From Peptoniphilus_A sp001811425 (GTDB taxonomy: Bacteria; Bacillota; Clostridia; Tissierellales; Peptoniphilaceae): 18,315 nucleotides of DNA. This document shows, one piece after another, positions 1 through 6,937 of the stretch (position 1 is its first letter; each line of letters opens with the position of its first letter). The notes beneath the pieces are model-generated. The model was not told where the DNA came from, ran no database searches, and worked only from the letters and a program-made list of their open reading frames with translations. The position numbers were made by a program, and so were the translations under genes. The stretch spans positions 1-18,315 of the forward strand of contig NZ_KV804740.1 in NCBI RefSeq assembly GCF_001811425.1. The letters are read 5' to 3'.

Positions 1-2
1 TA

Positions 3-2567
3 GGTCCAACTTTATGGGGTCACAACATTTTAGCTCTAGTAATGTTAGTTGGCATAATGCCATTCAATGTCTTTGCTGATGGATCAAGAAAAGTAGAAAT
101 TGAACTTAGTAACATTGAAAAAGCAGCGTTTGAAAAACAAAATGAAGTTGGATTTACTGCTGATAAGGACAATTTAGACGTAAACACATTTCTGCAAATA
201 ACTGAAGACAAAGACGATACAAATGTACTCAAGATAACAAGTGATAAATTTGGATCTGGTGGCATTTTAGGATTTTCCTACAAAGAATATATGGGAAAAG
301 CCATGGGTATGTGGGTTCCGGATCGTTGGAACGATGAAGACGAAGAAAAGTTAGACAAGATATATGGAGATGATTGGCAAGCTAAGGATAAGTTTAAAAA
401 GGATCAACTGGATAAAGCTACAAAAGAATGGAATAATACCGATTGGGATCTTGAAAATTCTTATTATGAACTCAAAGTTAAATTACCTAAAAATATGGAA
501 TTTAACAAAGACGAAATTAAAGCGCAATGGTCTGAAGACAGTTTTCTTACACAATTATATGATCCACAAGAAGCTATTATTGATGGCAATACTCTTATAT
601 TTAGAGCTAAATTTAAAACATTACAAACAGATATAGCTTTAAATACGGACTCTGAAAATTGGAACAAACCAGTTTTAAATGTAGACATTCCAATGACAAT
701 CCATTATAAAAAGGGCGATACAATTATGGATTATGTTCCAGAAGTAGAACAAAATTTAAGACTAGTTGACAAATCTAAGGCCATTCAAGTAGATGGCAAA
801 GGAATACTTGGATTTTTTGGTGTATTAAATCCTATCGATTTATCTGAATACCCAAAAGATTTTAATGGATTCCCAATAAATCAAAAACTAGATGGAGATA
901 TTTTAGGAAATAAAACCGAAACTGAAAGTAATAATTATTTTTCTGTCAACAAAGACGAAAAATTTGATGTTACTACTAAATTAAATGTTCAAAAAATCAA
1001 AGATACAGTTTCAAACCCTGGTGGAGAAGTTGATCTTGATTTAATTATTAATGAACACCCAATTTTTAGATTTTGGCCAGCACTTGATTTAGGAAGTGTT
1101 TTTTCATGTACTTTAAGATTTCCAAAAGAAATCATAGTTCCTGAAGATATAAATGAATCTTCACTAGAATTACTTGGCTCACAAAATGTTTATTACATTT
1201 CAAAAGTTGAAAGAAGTACTGATCCTGAAACTGGAGAAACTTTGCTGAAAATTGAAATGCCTTTGACTGAAGAAGCAAAGAAAAAGATGCCTTCTTTATA
1301 CGATTTAAGTAATACTGTTGGGTCTGTGGATTCTAATTTTTATATAAATATTCCCGGACTAAAATTATCTGATGAAGCTGTTGAAGGAGAAAAATACACT
1401 GTTAAAGGACAACTAGGTGGAAAGGTATTTTTCAGAACTATTACAGATGTAGACGATTGGGTAGCATCTGAGTATAAAGAGGAATTGCGTGAAAAATTTG
1501 GTGAAGATGTTGTAGTACAAGATGATACTTGGAAAAATGTTACTCACTTTAATGAAGAAGATTCAAATGTTAATGAGGCAATTGATTATATGTTAGATAA
1601 TCATCCTGAAATATTTGGAGAAGTTATACCGAATCTTTTAAAAGATGCACAACTAAGAAGAAGATATGACACAAATATATATTTTCTTTTTGTAAATTGG
1701 AAGGCTATCCAAGAAGAAGGTGGAAGAGATTTTCTTTATTCACAAGAAGGTGGAGACTTAGAAGATATAACATTTACAATTTTGTGTTCTAAAAAAGCAG
1801 AACCAATTCCTACACCAGAACCAGAACCAACTCCTATACCTGAACCTGAAGTTACACCACTAAAGATTCACGAATATGTAGAAACTATTCCTGTTTATGC
1901 ATCTGTTGACAAGAAGGTAGTTGATAAAGAGGTTATTAACTCTCACGATCAATATATCTTCGGATATCCAGATGATACTATTAGGCCAGATGGAGATATG
2001 ACAAGAGCCGAAGCAATTGCAGTAGTTGCAAGACTTCAAAAACTTGATTTGAGCGACAAGTCTTCTAAGATTTATAAAGACACTAAGGCAGATATGTGGT
2101 ACAACGGTGCTATTAACGCTGCATTTAGAGAAGGTTATTTATTAGAAAAAGAAGGCGAAAATATTAGACCTAACGACAAGATCACTAGAGCAGAACTTGC
2201 TGAGTTAATTAGTCATATTGACAAGAAAAACAATGCTATTGCTCCATTTGATGATGTGAAAGGTCACAAGTTTGAAGCTGCAATTAACCAAGCTTATGGC
2301 AATGAAAGAATTAAGGGTTATCCAGATGGAACATTCAAACCAGACAATACTATTACAAGAGCAGAAGTTGCCACAATGTTAAATAAATTGTATGACAGAT
2401 ACCCTGACAAGAATTTCATTGATGCAAACCAAAATCTAGTTCACAATTACAAAGATATGTCTTATAAGGGACATTGGGGTTATTATGAACTTGTTGAAGC
2501 TTACCATAGCCACACTTATCTAAGATTAAAGGATAATATGGAAGAATGGAAAGTTATAATCAAATAA
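3..2567 (+). CDS. SLH-domain cell-surface protein, 5' end outside window
   Basis: Secreted protein probably held on the cell wall by C-terminal S-layer homology (SLH) domains. The frame is open to the left edge: codons before the ATG at 42 read GPTLWGHNILALV and run into MLVGIMPFNVFA-DG, which looks like the hydrophobic core and A-x-A-like cleavage end of a signal peptide. The true start is therefore upstream of the window and the ATG at 42 is probably internal. Counting from that ATG, residues about 15-585 are an acidic, lysine-rich ectodomain I do not recognise. A Pro/Glu-rich spacer (PTPEPEPTPIPEPE) follows near 588-602. SLH-type repeats lie near 636-668 (FGYPDDTIRPDGDMTRAEA), 676-725 (NIRPNDKITRAEL) and 736-786 (GYPDGTFKPDNTITRAEV). 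The last 50 residues (KGHWGYYELVEA) resemble the start of another SLH unit. SLH identity is confident; the ectodomain's role (adhesin, S-layer component, other) is unknown. A terminator follows. Confidence 0.88.
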   Translation, partial: GPTLWGHNILALVMLVGIMPFNVFADGSRKVEIELSNIEKAAFEKQNEVGFTADKDNLDVNTFLQITEDKDDTNVLKITSDKFGSGGILGFSYKEYMGKAMGMWVPDRWNDEDEEKLDKIYGDDWQAKDKFKKDQLDKATKEWNNTDWDLENSYYELKVKLPKNMEFNKDEIKAQWSEDSFLTQLYDPQEAIIDGNTLIFRAKFKTLQTDIALNTDSENWNKPVLNVDIPMTIHYKKGDTIMDYVPEVEQNLRLVDKSKAIQVDGKGILGFFGVLNPIDLSEYPKDFNGFPINQKLDGDILGNKTETESNNYFSVNKDEKFDVTTKLNVQKIKDTVSNPGGEVDLDLIINEHPIFRFWPALDLGSVFSCTLRFPKEIIVPEDINESSLELLGSQNVYYISKVERSTDPETGETLLKIEMPLTEEAKKKMPSLYDLSNTVGSVDSNFYINIPGLKLSDEAVEGEKYTVKGQLGGKVFFRTITDVDDWVASEYKEELREKFGEDVVVQDDTWKNVTHFNEEDSNVNEAIDYMLDNHPEIFGEVIPNLLKDAQLRRRYDTNIYFLFVNWKAIQEEGGRDFLYSQEGGDLEDITFTILCSKKAEPIPTPEPEPTPIPEPEVTPLKIHEYVETIPVYASVDKKVVDKEVINSHDQYIFGYPDDTIRPDGDMTRAEAIAVVARLQKLDLSDKSSKIYKDTKADMWYNGAINAAFREGYLLEKEGENIRPNDKITRAELAELISHIDKKNNAIAPFDDVKGHKFEAAINQAYGNERIKGYPDGTFKPDNTITRAEVATMLNKLYDRYPDKNFIDANQNLVHNYKDMSYKGHWGYYELVEAYHSHTYLRLKDNMEEWKVIIK

Positions 2568-2582
2568 TTTATAAATAGTTGC

Positions 2583-2613
2583 AAAAAAGGACTCTCGTGG
2601 GTCCTTTTTGTTT
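2583..2613 (+). terminator. Rho-independent terminator of the SLH gene
   Basis: Inverted repeat AAAAAGGAC (2584-2592) and GTCCTTTTT (2601-2609) with an 8-nt loop, followed by T-rich sequence, 16 nt after the SLH stop codon. Confidence 0.85.
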
Positions 2614-2622
2614 GTATTACGC

Positions 2623-2662
2623 AAAAACACCTCACAACTTTTTTAAGTCATGAGGTGTTTTT
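2623..2662 (-). terminator. Bidirectional terminator between convergent genes
   Basis: Stem AAAAACACCTCA (2623-2634) pairs with TGAGGTGTTTTT (2651-2662). It abuts the stop codon of the minus-strand 126-aa gene and has T-runs on both strands. It would end the tpx-rlmH operon and act as a second stop for the SLH transcript. Confidence 0.8.
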
Positions 2663-3043
2663 TTATTTTATCCTTGTATTTATATTTATTTCAAAGGAGT
2701 TTTCATCGAGAAAATCTTCCCGCATCTCCACAGCTTCTGTGAAATAAATTTCTGCCTCATCTAAAAAATAAATTGGGTGGATGCCGTCTGCCAACTTCAA
2801 GTCAGCATTTGTCCTCACATGGCCATAGGAAATTATTTCGCCCACTGCGTGATATTTTAAGATTAGAGTCTCGCCAAGTTTTTTCATGTAGCTTGGCTTT
2901 TTGTAGTCTATGGACATTTCAGCCAAGGTGGAAATTATTTTTTCACCTAAATTTAAATCATCTACTGCCTTTAATTTTTTCATAAATTCTTCTGTCTTGT
3001 AAGTATTTACATTTATCATGTAAGAGTCAAAGGAAAAAATCAT
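2663..3043 (-). CDS. Hypothetical protein, last gene of tpx-rlmH operon
   Basis: 126-aa protein that I cannot assign to a family. It has no signal peptide, no membrane segment and no cysteine cluster. It is mixed alpha/beta in appearance, with a lysine-rich first third (KTEEFMKKLKAVDD, YKKPSYMKKLGE) and an acidic C-terminal third (FLDEAEIYFTEAVEMREDFLDE), so it is probably a soluble cytoplasmic protein. Its ATG is 9 nt after the rlmH stop codon and is preceded by GTGAGGCG as ribosome binding site, so it is co-transcribed with rlmH and tpx. Translation of the opposite strand gives only a 70-aa frame with no supporting signals. The gene is real by position, ribosome binding site and terminator, but nothing supports a specific function. 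Confidence 0.72.
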   Translation of the reverse strand: MIFSFDSYMINVNTYKTEEFMKKLKAVDDLNLGEKIISTLAEMSIDYKKPSYMKKLGETLILKYHAVGEIISYGHVRTNADLKLADGIHPIYFLDEAEIYFTEAVEMREDFLDENSFEININTRIK

Positions 3044-3052
3044 TTTATCGCC

Positions 3053-3535
3053 TCACTTGTGGTAGGGGTGGTTATTTATTATTCTAAATGCCCTATAGAT
3101 TTGCTCCATTAAAATAACTCGCATTAGTTTGTGGGGGAAGGTCATCTTTGAGAAACTTAGCTTGTAGTTTGCCCTTTTTAAAACTTCATCAGAGAGGCCA
3201 AGACTTCCGCCAATGACAAAAGTTATATTTGAGTAGCCGTCAATCATGAGGTCATTTATTTTATCTGCAAAGGCGACAGAGTCAAGGCTCTTTCCCTCAA
3301 TGGCAAGGGCAATGACATAGGCACCATCTTTTATCTTTGATAAAATCTTCTCGCCCTCAATATTTTTTACCCTCTCTATGTCCTTTTCCGATAAATTTTC
3401 AGGGCAGGGTTCGTCCATAATTTCAAAAATGCTTAAATCGGCATAGGATTTAAGCATTTTTTTGTACTCATTTATAGCATCTTTAAAATAATTTTCCTTG
3501 ATTTTGCCAAGTACGATTAAATTAATATTAATCAT
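3053..3535 (-). CDS. rlmH: RlmH, 23S rRNA pseudouridine-1915 N3-methyltransferase
   Basis: SPOUT-class methyltransferase that uses S-adenosylmethionine to methylate pseudouridine 1915 in helix 69 of 23S rRNA on assembled 70S ribosomes. At 160 aa it has the family's usual length. Diagnostic sequence seen here: N-terminal strand INLIVLGKIKENYF, the SAM-binding loop FVIGGSLGLS at 106-115, and the nearly invariant C-terminal block SFSKMTFPHKLMRVILMEQ (127-145) ending in NHPYHK, part of the SPOUT knot. The start ATG overlaps the tpx stop codon (ATGA overlap). There is no strong ribosome binding site of its own, which points to translational coupling to tpx. The pairing with a peroxidase looks like operon economy rather than shared function. 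Confidence 0.96.
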   Translation of the reverse strand: MININLIVLGKIKENYFKDAINEYKKMLKSYADLSIFEIMDEPCPENLSEKDIERVKNIEGEKILSKIKDGAYVIALAIEGKSLDSVAFADKINDLMIDGYSNITFVIGGSLGLSDEVLKRANYKLSFSKMTFPHKLMRVILMEQIYRAFRIINNHPYHK

Positions 3536-4032
3536 TTTAATTTTTTAACTTCTTCAAGAGCCTTTTCAAAGTTTACTTCGTTAGTTACTTCAGGAACATA
3601 TTCAACATAAGCTACTTTTCCGTCCCTATCAACAATTACAACGCCACGAGCAAGAAGTTTAAATTCTTCAATCATGAAGCCATATTTTTCGCCAAATTCT
3701 CTGTATCTGTAGTCAGAAACTATGTCTGCATTTTCGATTCCCTTAACTGAACAGAATCTTTCTTGTGCAAAAGGAAGGTCAACAGTTACAGTTACGATTT
3801 TTACATCATCAGATAATTTTGTAGCTTCTTCGTTAAAAGTAGTTGCTTGAATTGCGCAAACTGGTGTGTCAATTGATGGTGCAACTGAATAAACTACGAT
3901 TTTGCCCTTTAAGTCAGCTGAGTTAAAATCAGATAGATCTCTTTTAACTGCCTTAAATTCTGGAGCCATATCTCCAACTTTGATTTCTTTACCTTCTAAA
4001 TTAACTTTATTTCCGCCAAATGTTATATCCAT
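3532..4032 (-). CDS. tpx: Tpx, atypical 2-Cys thiol peroxidase
   Basis: Cytoplasmic peroxiredoxin that reduces hydrogen and organic peroxides using thioredoxin. The product is 166 aa, the normal Tpx length. The peroxidatic cysteine is C59 in the motif APSIDTPVCAIQ and the resolving cysteine is C94 in ERFC, matching the Cys61/Cys95 layout of E. coli Tpx. The conserved opening (ITFGGNKVNLEGKEIKVGD) is also typical. I place the start at the ATG at 4032. A longer reading from a TTG at 4047 is possible, but that codon and the next are the ribosome binding site itself (GGAGG, 4041-4045), nine bases ahead of the ATG. First gene of the operon tpx-rlmH-126 aa. In an anaerobe it is an obvious oxygen/peroxide defence enzyme. 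Confidence 0.96.
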   Translation of the reverse strand: MDITFGGNKVNLEGKEIKVGDMAPEFKAVKRDLSDFNSADLKGKIVVYSVAPSIDTPVCAIQATTFNEEATKLSDDVKIVTVTVDLPFAQERFCSVKGIENADIVSDYRYREFGEKYGFMIEEFKLLARGVVIVDRDGKVAYVEYVPEVTNEVNFEKALEEVKKLK

Positions 4033-4077
4033 TGTAATTACCTCCAAAAAAAATATTTACTTTTAATTTACACTACA

Positions 4078-4107
4078 TTTATATCCAATTATGATGAATT
4101 TTAACAA
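4078..4107 (-). promoter_or_regulatory. Candidate promoter for tpx operon
   Basis: On the minus strand TTGTTA (4102-4107), an 18-nt spacer and TATAAA (4078-4083), about 40 nt before the GGAGG of tpx. A second weaker reading, TTGCAA-N18-CATAAT, overlaps it. I see no convincing PerR box. Confidence 0.4.
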
Positions 4108-4111
4108 GGGA

Positions 4112-4140
4112 TTGCAATAAAATTTAATTTTAACTAAAAT
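4112..4140 (+). promoter_or_regulatory. Promoter for the lipoprotein gene
   Basis: TTGCAA (4112-4117), 17-nt spacer, TAAAAT (4135-4140). It lies back-to-back with the tpx promoter in the short divergent intergenic region. Transcription would start near 4147, just upstream of the duplicated leader. Confidence 0.5.
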
Positions 4141-4159
4141 GTAGGTAGGAAAAATTTTT

Positions 4160-4241
4160 CGAGTGAGAGAAATAAAAGAGGTATTTATGAAAAAACTTTT
4201 CGAGTGAGAGAAATAAAAGAGGTATTTATGAAAAAACTTTT
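4160..4241 (+). repeat. 41-bp perfect tandem duplication spanning RBS and start codon
   Basis: Copy 1 is 4160-4200 and copy 2 is 4201-4241; the two are identical over 41 bp. Each contains AAAAGAGG (4174-4181 and 4215-4222) followed six bases later by ATGAAAAAACTTTT. The repeat carries the whole translation initiation region of the lipoprotein plus its first codons. Because 41 is not a multiple of three, the copy-1 ATG is out of frame with the gene. Confidence 0.95.
4187..4207 (+). CDS. 6-codon upstream ORF created by the duplication
   Basis: The copy-1 ATG has the same ribosome binding site as the real start and reads M-K-K-L-F-E-stop. The stop (4205-4207) lies 20 nt before the lipoprotein ATG. 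It has every element needed for initiation but probably makes no functional peptide. It may reduce or couple translation of the gene downstream. It may also simply be a neutral remnant. Confidence 0.35.
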   Translation: MKKLFE

Positions 4242-4653
4242 AAAATCTTTACTCTTAGTTTTTGTAATTGGAATAATTGGGACATTTTTGTCAGCTTGCC
4301 AAGGAGACAATGAACTTCTTCCAGACAAAAAAATTTATAATGTTAATTGGACAATTGAGGACATTACAAGGATGGAGGATGGCAAAAAAGTAGATAATGA
4401 TATGGCAATAAAGTTTGACAAGAAAAATTTTGTCATGACTGATAGAAATAATGCCATGGACTTTACTGGCACTTATAAATTAAAAAAGGCTGGCGCAGGC
4501 TATGAAGTAATAATGAAATTTGACGACTTAAAGGAGCCTGTGACGGGGATATATGGCATGAGAACTTATAAGGATAAAGAGCCTAAGCCTGATTTAGTAT
4601 TTGACCACTGGGACACAAGGTATTCTTTTATAGGTGAGTATAAAGATAAATAA
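4228..4653 (+). CDS. Small lipoprotein, unknown function
   Basis: 141-aa membrane-anchored lipoprotein. The N-terminus MKKLLKSLLLVFVIGIIGTF is a lipoprotein signal, and the lipobox LSAC places the lipidated cysteine at residue 24 (cleavage L-S-A / C-QGDNE). The mature 118 residues are hydrophilic, and the spacing of hydrophobic residues (IYNVNWTIEDI, FDKKNFVMTD, MDFTGTYKLKK, GYEVIMKFDDL, YSFIGEYKDK) suggests a small beta-sheet domain. I do not recognise the family. I choose the ATG at 4228, not the GTG at 4204, because AAAAGAGG sits at the right distance and the signal peptide starts cleanly with MKKLL. It stands alone between the divergent tpx operon and a bidirectional terminator. Confidence 0.85.
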   Translation: MKKLLKSLLLVFVIGIIGTFLSACQGDNELLPDKKIYNVNWTIEDITRMEDGKKVDNDMAIKFDKKNFVMTDRNNAMDFTGTYKLKKAGAGYEVIMKFDDLKEPVTGIYGMRTYKDKEPKPDLVFDHWDTRYSFIGEYKDK

Positions 4654-4655
4654 AA

Positions 4656-4690
4656 AGAACTGTTGGATTTGTTTTTCCAACAGTTTTTTC
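4656..4690 (+). terminator. Bidirectional terminator
   Basis: Perfect 10-bp stem AACTGTTGGA (4658-4667) and TCCAACAGTT (4676-4685), then T6 on the plus strand. On the minus strand the hairpin is followed by CTTTTT. It closes the lipoprotein gene and the convergent decarboxylase operon. Confidence 0.9.
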
Positions 4691-4712
4691 ATGTCTATTA
4701 ATTTTACAAAAA

Positions 4713-4838
4713 TTATTTTTCCTTAAAAATTTTTAACATTATCTTTGTGGAGATGTAGAAGAGTATTAGGACTGCAAAAACTCCAGCGAGGCCCCAAAGC
4801 GCGACTTCTACTCCCTGCATAAATACTGTCATGTCCAT
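4713..4838 (-). CDS. 41-aa membrane peptide, gamma-subunit-like (OadG-type)
   Basis: A short ORF reading MDMTVFMQGVEVALWGLAGV and onward to a lysine-rich end (KIMLKIFKEK), 41 residues. It has one membrane segment (about residues 9-31) and a basic cytoplasmic tail. The ribosome binding site AGGAGTG (4844-4850) lies over the stop codon of the beta-subunit gene, 10 nt upstream, so the two are translated from one message. Position, topology and an opening like that of OadG/MmdD/GcdD gamma or delta chains (short N-terminus, single helix starting with G-x-E) suggest the small assembly subunit of a sodium-pumping decarboxylase. It is much shorter than enterobacterial OadG and lacks its soluble zinc-binding tail. 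Gene reality is likely; the family assignment is inference. Confidence 0.7.
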   Translation of the reverse strand: MDMTVFMQGVEVALWGLAGVFAVLILFYISTKIMLKIFKEK

Positions 4839-4848
4839 TTTATCACTC

Positions 4849-5961
4849 CTACATAAACATTGGCACGAGGGCCAAGATCATTGAACCTGCAACTACTGAG
4901 CCAAGTTGTCCTGCCACATTTGCTGACATGGCTTGCATAAGGACAAAGTTAGTTGGGTCTTCTTTTGCCGCCATCATTTGCACAACTCTACCAGACATAG
5001 GAAAGGCTGAGATACCTGCTGCCCCAATCATTGGGTTGACCTTTGTCTTTAAAAATAAATTTAAAAACTTGGCAAAGAGAACGCCGCCTGCTGTGTCAAA
5101 GATGAAGGCAACAAGTCCCATGGCAAGAATCATAAGTGTGTGGATGTTTAAAAAGGCATCGGCAGACATAGTGCCACCAATTGTTATGCCCAGCAAAATT
5201 GTAACTAGGTTCGAAAGTTCATTTTGTGCAGAAGTTGAAAGCCTTTCAAGAACTCCGCAGACTCTGATTAAGTTTCCAAACATGAGAGCACCAATAAGGG
5301 CAACAGACATTGGAGCTATAATTCCAGCTATTACTGTTATGACAATTGGGAAGAGAATTTCAACTTTTTTAGGCACATGAACAGTGGTGTACTTCATCCT
5401 AATCTTTCTCTCTTTTTCTGTTGTGAGAAGTTTAATAACTGGTGGCTGAATAATTGGCACCAGAGACATATATGAATATGCAGCCACAGAAATTGGTCCA
5501 AGATAATTTGGCGCAAAGACCTTGGCAACATAAATTGAAGTAGGACCATCTGCAGCACCGATTATGCCAATTGATGCCGCTTCTGGTAGGGTAAACTTGC
5601 CTGTTGAAATTGCAAAAAGCATTGTGGCAAAAATTCCAAACTGCGCCGCTGCTCCAAAGAAGAGCATAAAGGGCGATGATATAAGTGGTTTAAAGTCAAT
5701 CATGGCACCGACAGCTATGAAGATTAAAACGGGGAAGAGCTCAGTGGCAATCCCTGCCTTATATAAAATTGTCAAGAAACCTTCTTCGCCCACGGCTGAT
5801 GATAGTGGAATATTAGAAATAATTGCTCCAAAACCAATGGGAAGAAGAAGTGAGGGTTCGTATTGCTTTTCAATGGCAAGATAAATTAAAATTCCGCCAA
5901 TGATAAACATAATTATGTGTTTAACTTCGAGATTTAAAATTCCAGATAAAAGTGTTTCCAT
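4849..5961 (-). CDS. Na+-translocating decarboxylase beta subunit (OadB/GcdB/MmdB family)
   Basis: 370-aa integral membrane protein that carries out decarboxylation of carboxybiotin coupled to sodium export in oxaloacetate, glutaconyl-CoA or methylmalonyl-CoA decarboxylases. Family signatures: VGAMIDF (84-90), IGAADGPTSIY (134-144; its Asp corresponds to essential Asp203 of Klebsiella OadB), NPMIGAAGISAFPMSGRV (309-326) and MSANVAGQLGSVVAGS (345-360). Hydrophobic segments are spread over the whole length, about 9 or more. Start ATG with AGGAGG just upstream. It is followed only by a 41-aa gamma-like peptide. No carboxyltransferase alpha subunit or biotin carrier lies beside it, so the substrate cannot be told from context. 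In amino-acid fermenters glutaconyl-CoA or methylmalonyl-CoA are likely, but the partner genes must be elsewhere. Confidence 0.94.
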   Translation of the reverse strand: METLLSGILNLEVKHIIMFIIGGILIYLAIEKQYEPSLLLPIGFGAIISNIPLSSAVGEEGFLTILYKAGIATELFPVLIFIAVGAMIDFKPLISSPFMLFFGAAAQFGIFATMLFAISTGKFTLPEAASIGIIGAADGPTSIYVAKVFAPNYLGPISVAAYSYMSLVPIIQPPVIKLLTTEKERKIRMKYTTVHVPKKVEILFPIVITVIAGIIAPMSVALIGALMFGNLIRVCGVLERLSTSAQNELSNLVTILLGITIGGTMSADAFLNIHTLMILAMGLVAFIFDTAGGVLFAKFLNLFLKTKVNPMIGAAGISAFPMSGRVVQMMAAKEDPTNFVLMQAMSANVAGQLGSVVAGSMILALVPMFM

Positions 5962-5992
5962 TTGACCTCCTTAATATTTTTACATGACAAGT

Positions 5993-6021
5993 AATATAAC
6001 ATAAAAGAGCCTAATATTCAA
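5993..6021 (-). promoter_or_regulatory. Promoter for the decarboxylase beta-subunit operon
   Basis: Minus-strand TTGAAT (6016-6021), 17-nt spacer, TATATT (5993-5998), about 30 nt before the ATG and its AGGAGG. Confidence 0.6.
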
Positions 6022-6034
6022 TTCTTGCGGACAA

Positions 6035-6071
6035 TAAAAAATACCAGAGAACAAACAAATCCTCTGATATT
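6035..6071 (-). terminator. Terminator of the antitoxin-GNAT operon
   Basis: On the minus strand AATATCAGAG pairs with CTCTGGTATT (arms 6062-6071 and 6040-6049, one G-U pair), followed by a T-run (A-run at 6036-6041 on the plus strand). It sits 30 nt after the acetyltransferase stop codon. Confidence 0.75.
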
Positions 6072-6101
6072 CAGTCCAACTTTATTTGGGAAATACATTC
6101 A

Positions 6102-6746
6102 CTATATGGCTATATCTTCAAAAGTTAGAGCCATTGGCAACAAATACTTAACGATTGTTTTTACTTCTTCATTATTCTCATCTTTTTCATTAGCCTCATA
6201 TTTAATAACATTTGCATATTCTGTAAATCCATTTTTTTGATAGAATGTGACTACTTTACCCTTTCCATTTTGGTTAGATACACTATCTAATATTATAGTT
6301 TTTACTCCTATTTGTTTATTTATATCTTTAATTTTGTCTAATGCGATTATCAATAACTCTTTTCCTGTAAATATATTTTTATATTTGTCGTTTTTTGCTA
6401 TTTGACCAATCAAATAAACAGGTATATTATCTATATTTTTTGGGCTTTTACCTTTATATATCATTTTTTTCTTTTTTGATTTTGGAAGTTTACTTATATC
6501 TAAAACCTTCAATGCTATAGTGAAAAAACCTACCAAGTTAGTATCTAGATAAACAAAATATGTTCTTGATTTATGATGTTTTTCATCATCTATTGCTTTT
6601 TCGTTTAGATATTTTAAAACATCTTTATTTTTTGAACATTTAAAAGAGGACTCTATATATGTTCTAAAATTATCTTTTAAATCATCTAAGTCCTCTTGTT
6701 TTAAATTTCGCACTAATTCTTGTAATGATATTACTTTTTGCCCCAT
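6102..6746 (-). CDS. GNAT-family acetyltransferase, possible toxin of a TA pair
   Basis: 214-aa protein with a GNAT fold: a strand and turn FVYLDTNLVGFFTIAL (64-79), the core strand VYLIGQIAKND (110-120) leading to the acetyl-CoA loop, and the C-terminal FYQKNGF motif (168-174) typical of GNATs. The VYLIGQIAKN...ELLIIALDKI layout resembles TacT/AtaT-like toxins, whose core reads LLGRLAVD...G.G..LL. Here the pyrophosphate loop (KYKNIFTGKELL) is a poor match to the usual Q/R-x-x-G-x-G/A. It overlaps the upstream 60-aa gene by 16 nt, a common arrangement for toxin-antitoxin pairs. In such systems the toxin acetylates aminoacyl-tRNA. That role is inference; it could be another small-molecule or protein acetylase. 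The N-terminal 60 residues, mostly helical and charged, are not part of the fold core. Confidence 0.8.
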   Translation of the reverse strand: MGQKVISLQELVRNLKQEDLDDLKDNFRTYIESSFKCSKNKDVLKYLNEKAIDDEKHHKSRTYFVYLDTNLVGFFTIALKVLDISKLPKSKKKKMIYKGKSPKNIDNIPVYLIGQIAKNDKYKNIFTGKELLIIALDKIKDINKQIGVKTIILDSVSNQNGKGKVVTFYQKNGFTEYANVIKYEANEKDENNEEVKTIVKYLLPMALTFEDIAI

Positions 6747-6913
6747 TCTCCTAATATCTCCCTTATACTTTGAGGGTCTGTTACTTCTTGATATGGATTT
6801 TTTTTGTAATCTTCAAGTGCTTTTTTTAATTCTTTTGTTGGCTTTGCATTTAACATTTTTTCATATTGGTCTTCTGTTATTTCTATTTTTCTAGTAAAAC
6901 TTATTGTTGCCAT
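6731..6913 (-). CDS. 60-aa antitoxin-like protein upstream of GNAT
   Basis: Small charged protein, MATISFTRKIEITEDQYEKM and onward. It opens with a short beta-like strand (ATISFTRKIEIT) followed by helix-forming sequence (EDQYEKMLNAK, PTKELKKALEDYKK). That is the shape of a ribbon-helix-helix-type DNA-binding N-terminus with a variable C-terminal toxin-binding tail (EVTDPQSIREILGEWGKK). It has a strong ribosome binding site (GGAGGG, 6922-6927) and a consensus promoter. Its stop codon lies 16 nt inside the next gene. Order (small gene first), size and overlap fit the antitoxin of a type II pair. I do not recognise an exact antitoxin family, so the name rests on architecture and context. Confidence 0.68.
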   Translation of the reverse strand: MATISFTRKIEITEDQYEKMLNAKPTKELKKALEDYKKNPYQEVTDPQSIREILGEWGKK

Positions 6914-6937
6914 AATTGTTACCCTCCTTTTACGTGT

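Noticed and set aside
4033..4047. TTG start at 4047 giving a 171-aa Tpx
   Set aside because: The extra codons are the GGAGG ribosome binding site of the ATG at 4032, and Tpx proteins begin with the ITFGG segment that follows this ATG.
4078..4100. PerR-box-like sequence before tpx
   Set aside because: The AT-rich stretch matches only part of TTATAAT-N-ATTATAA and fails in the second half; chance matches are expected in such AT-rich DNA.
4204..4227. GTG start at 4204 for the lipoprotein
   Set aside because: It would add eight residues before a clean lipoprotein signal, has no ribosome binding site, and lies inside the duplicated leader. The ATG at 4228 has AAAAGAGG at the right distance.
4928..5884. 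150-aa and 106-aa plus-strand frames
   Set aside because: Antisense to the strongly recognised decarboxylase beta subunit; no ribosome binding site or family resemblance.
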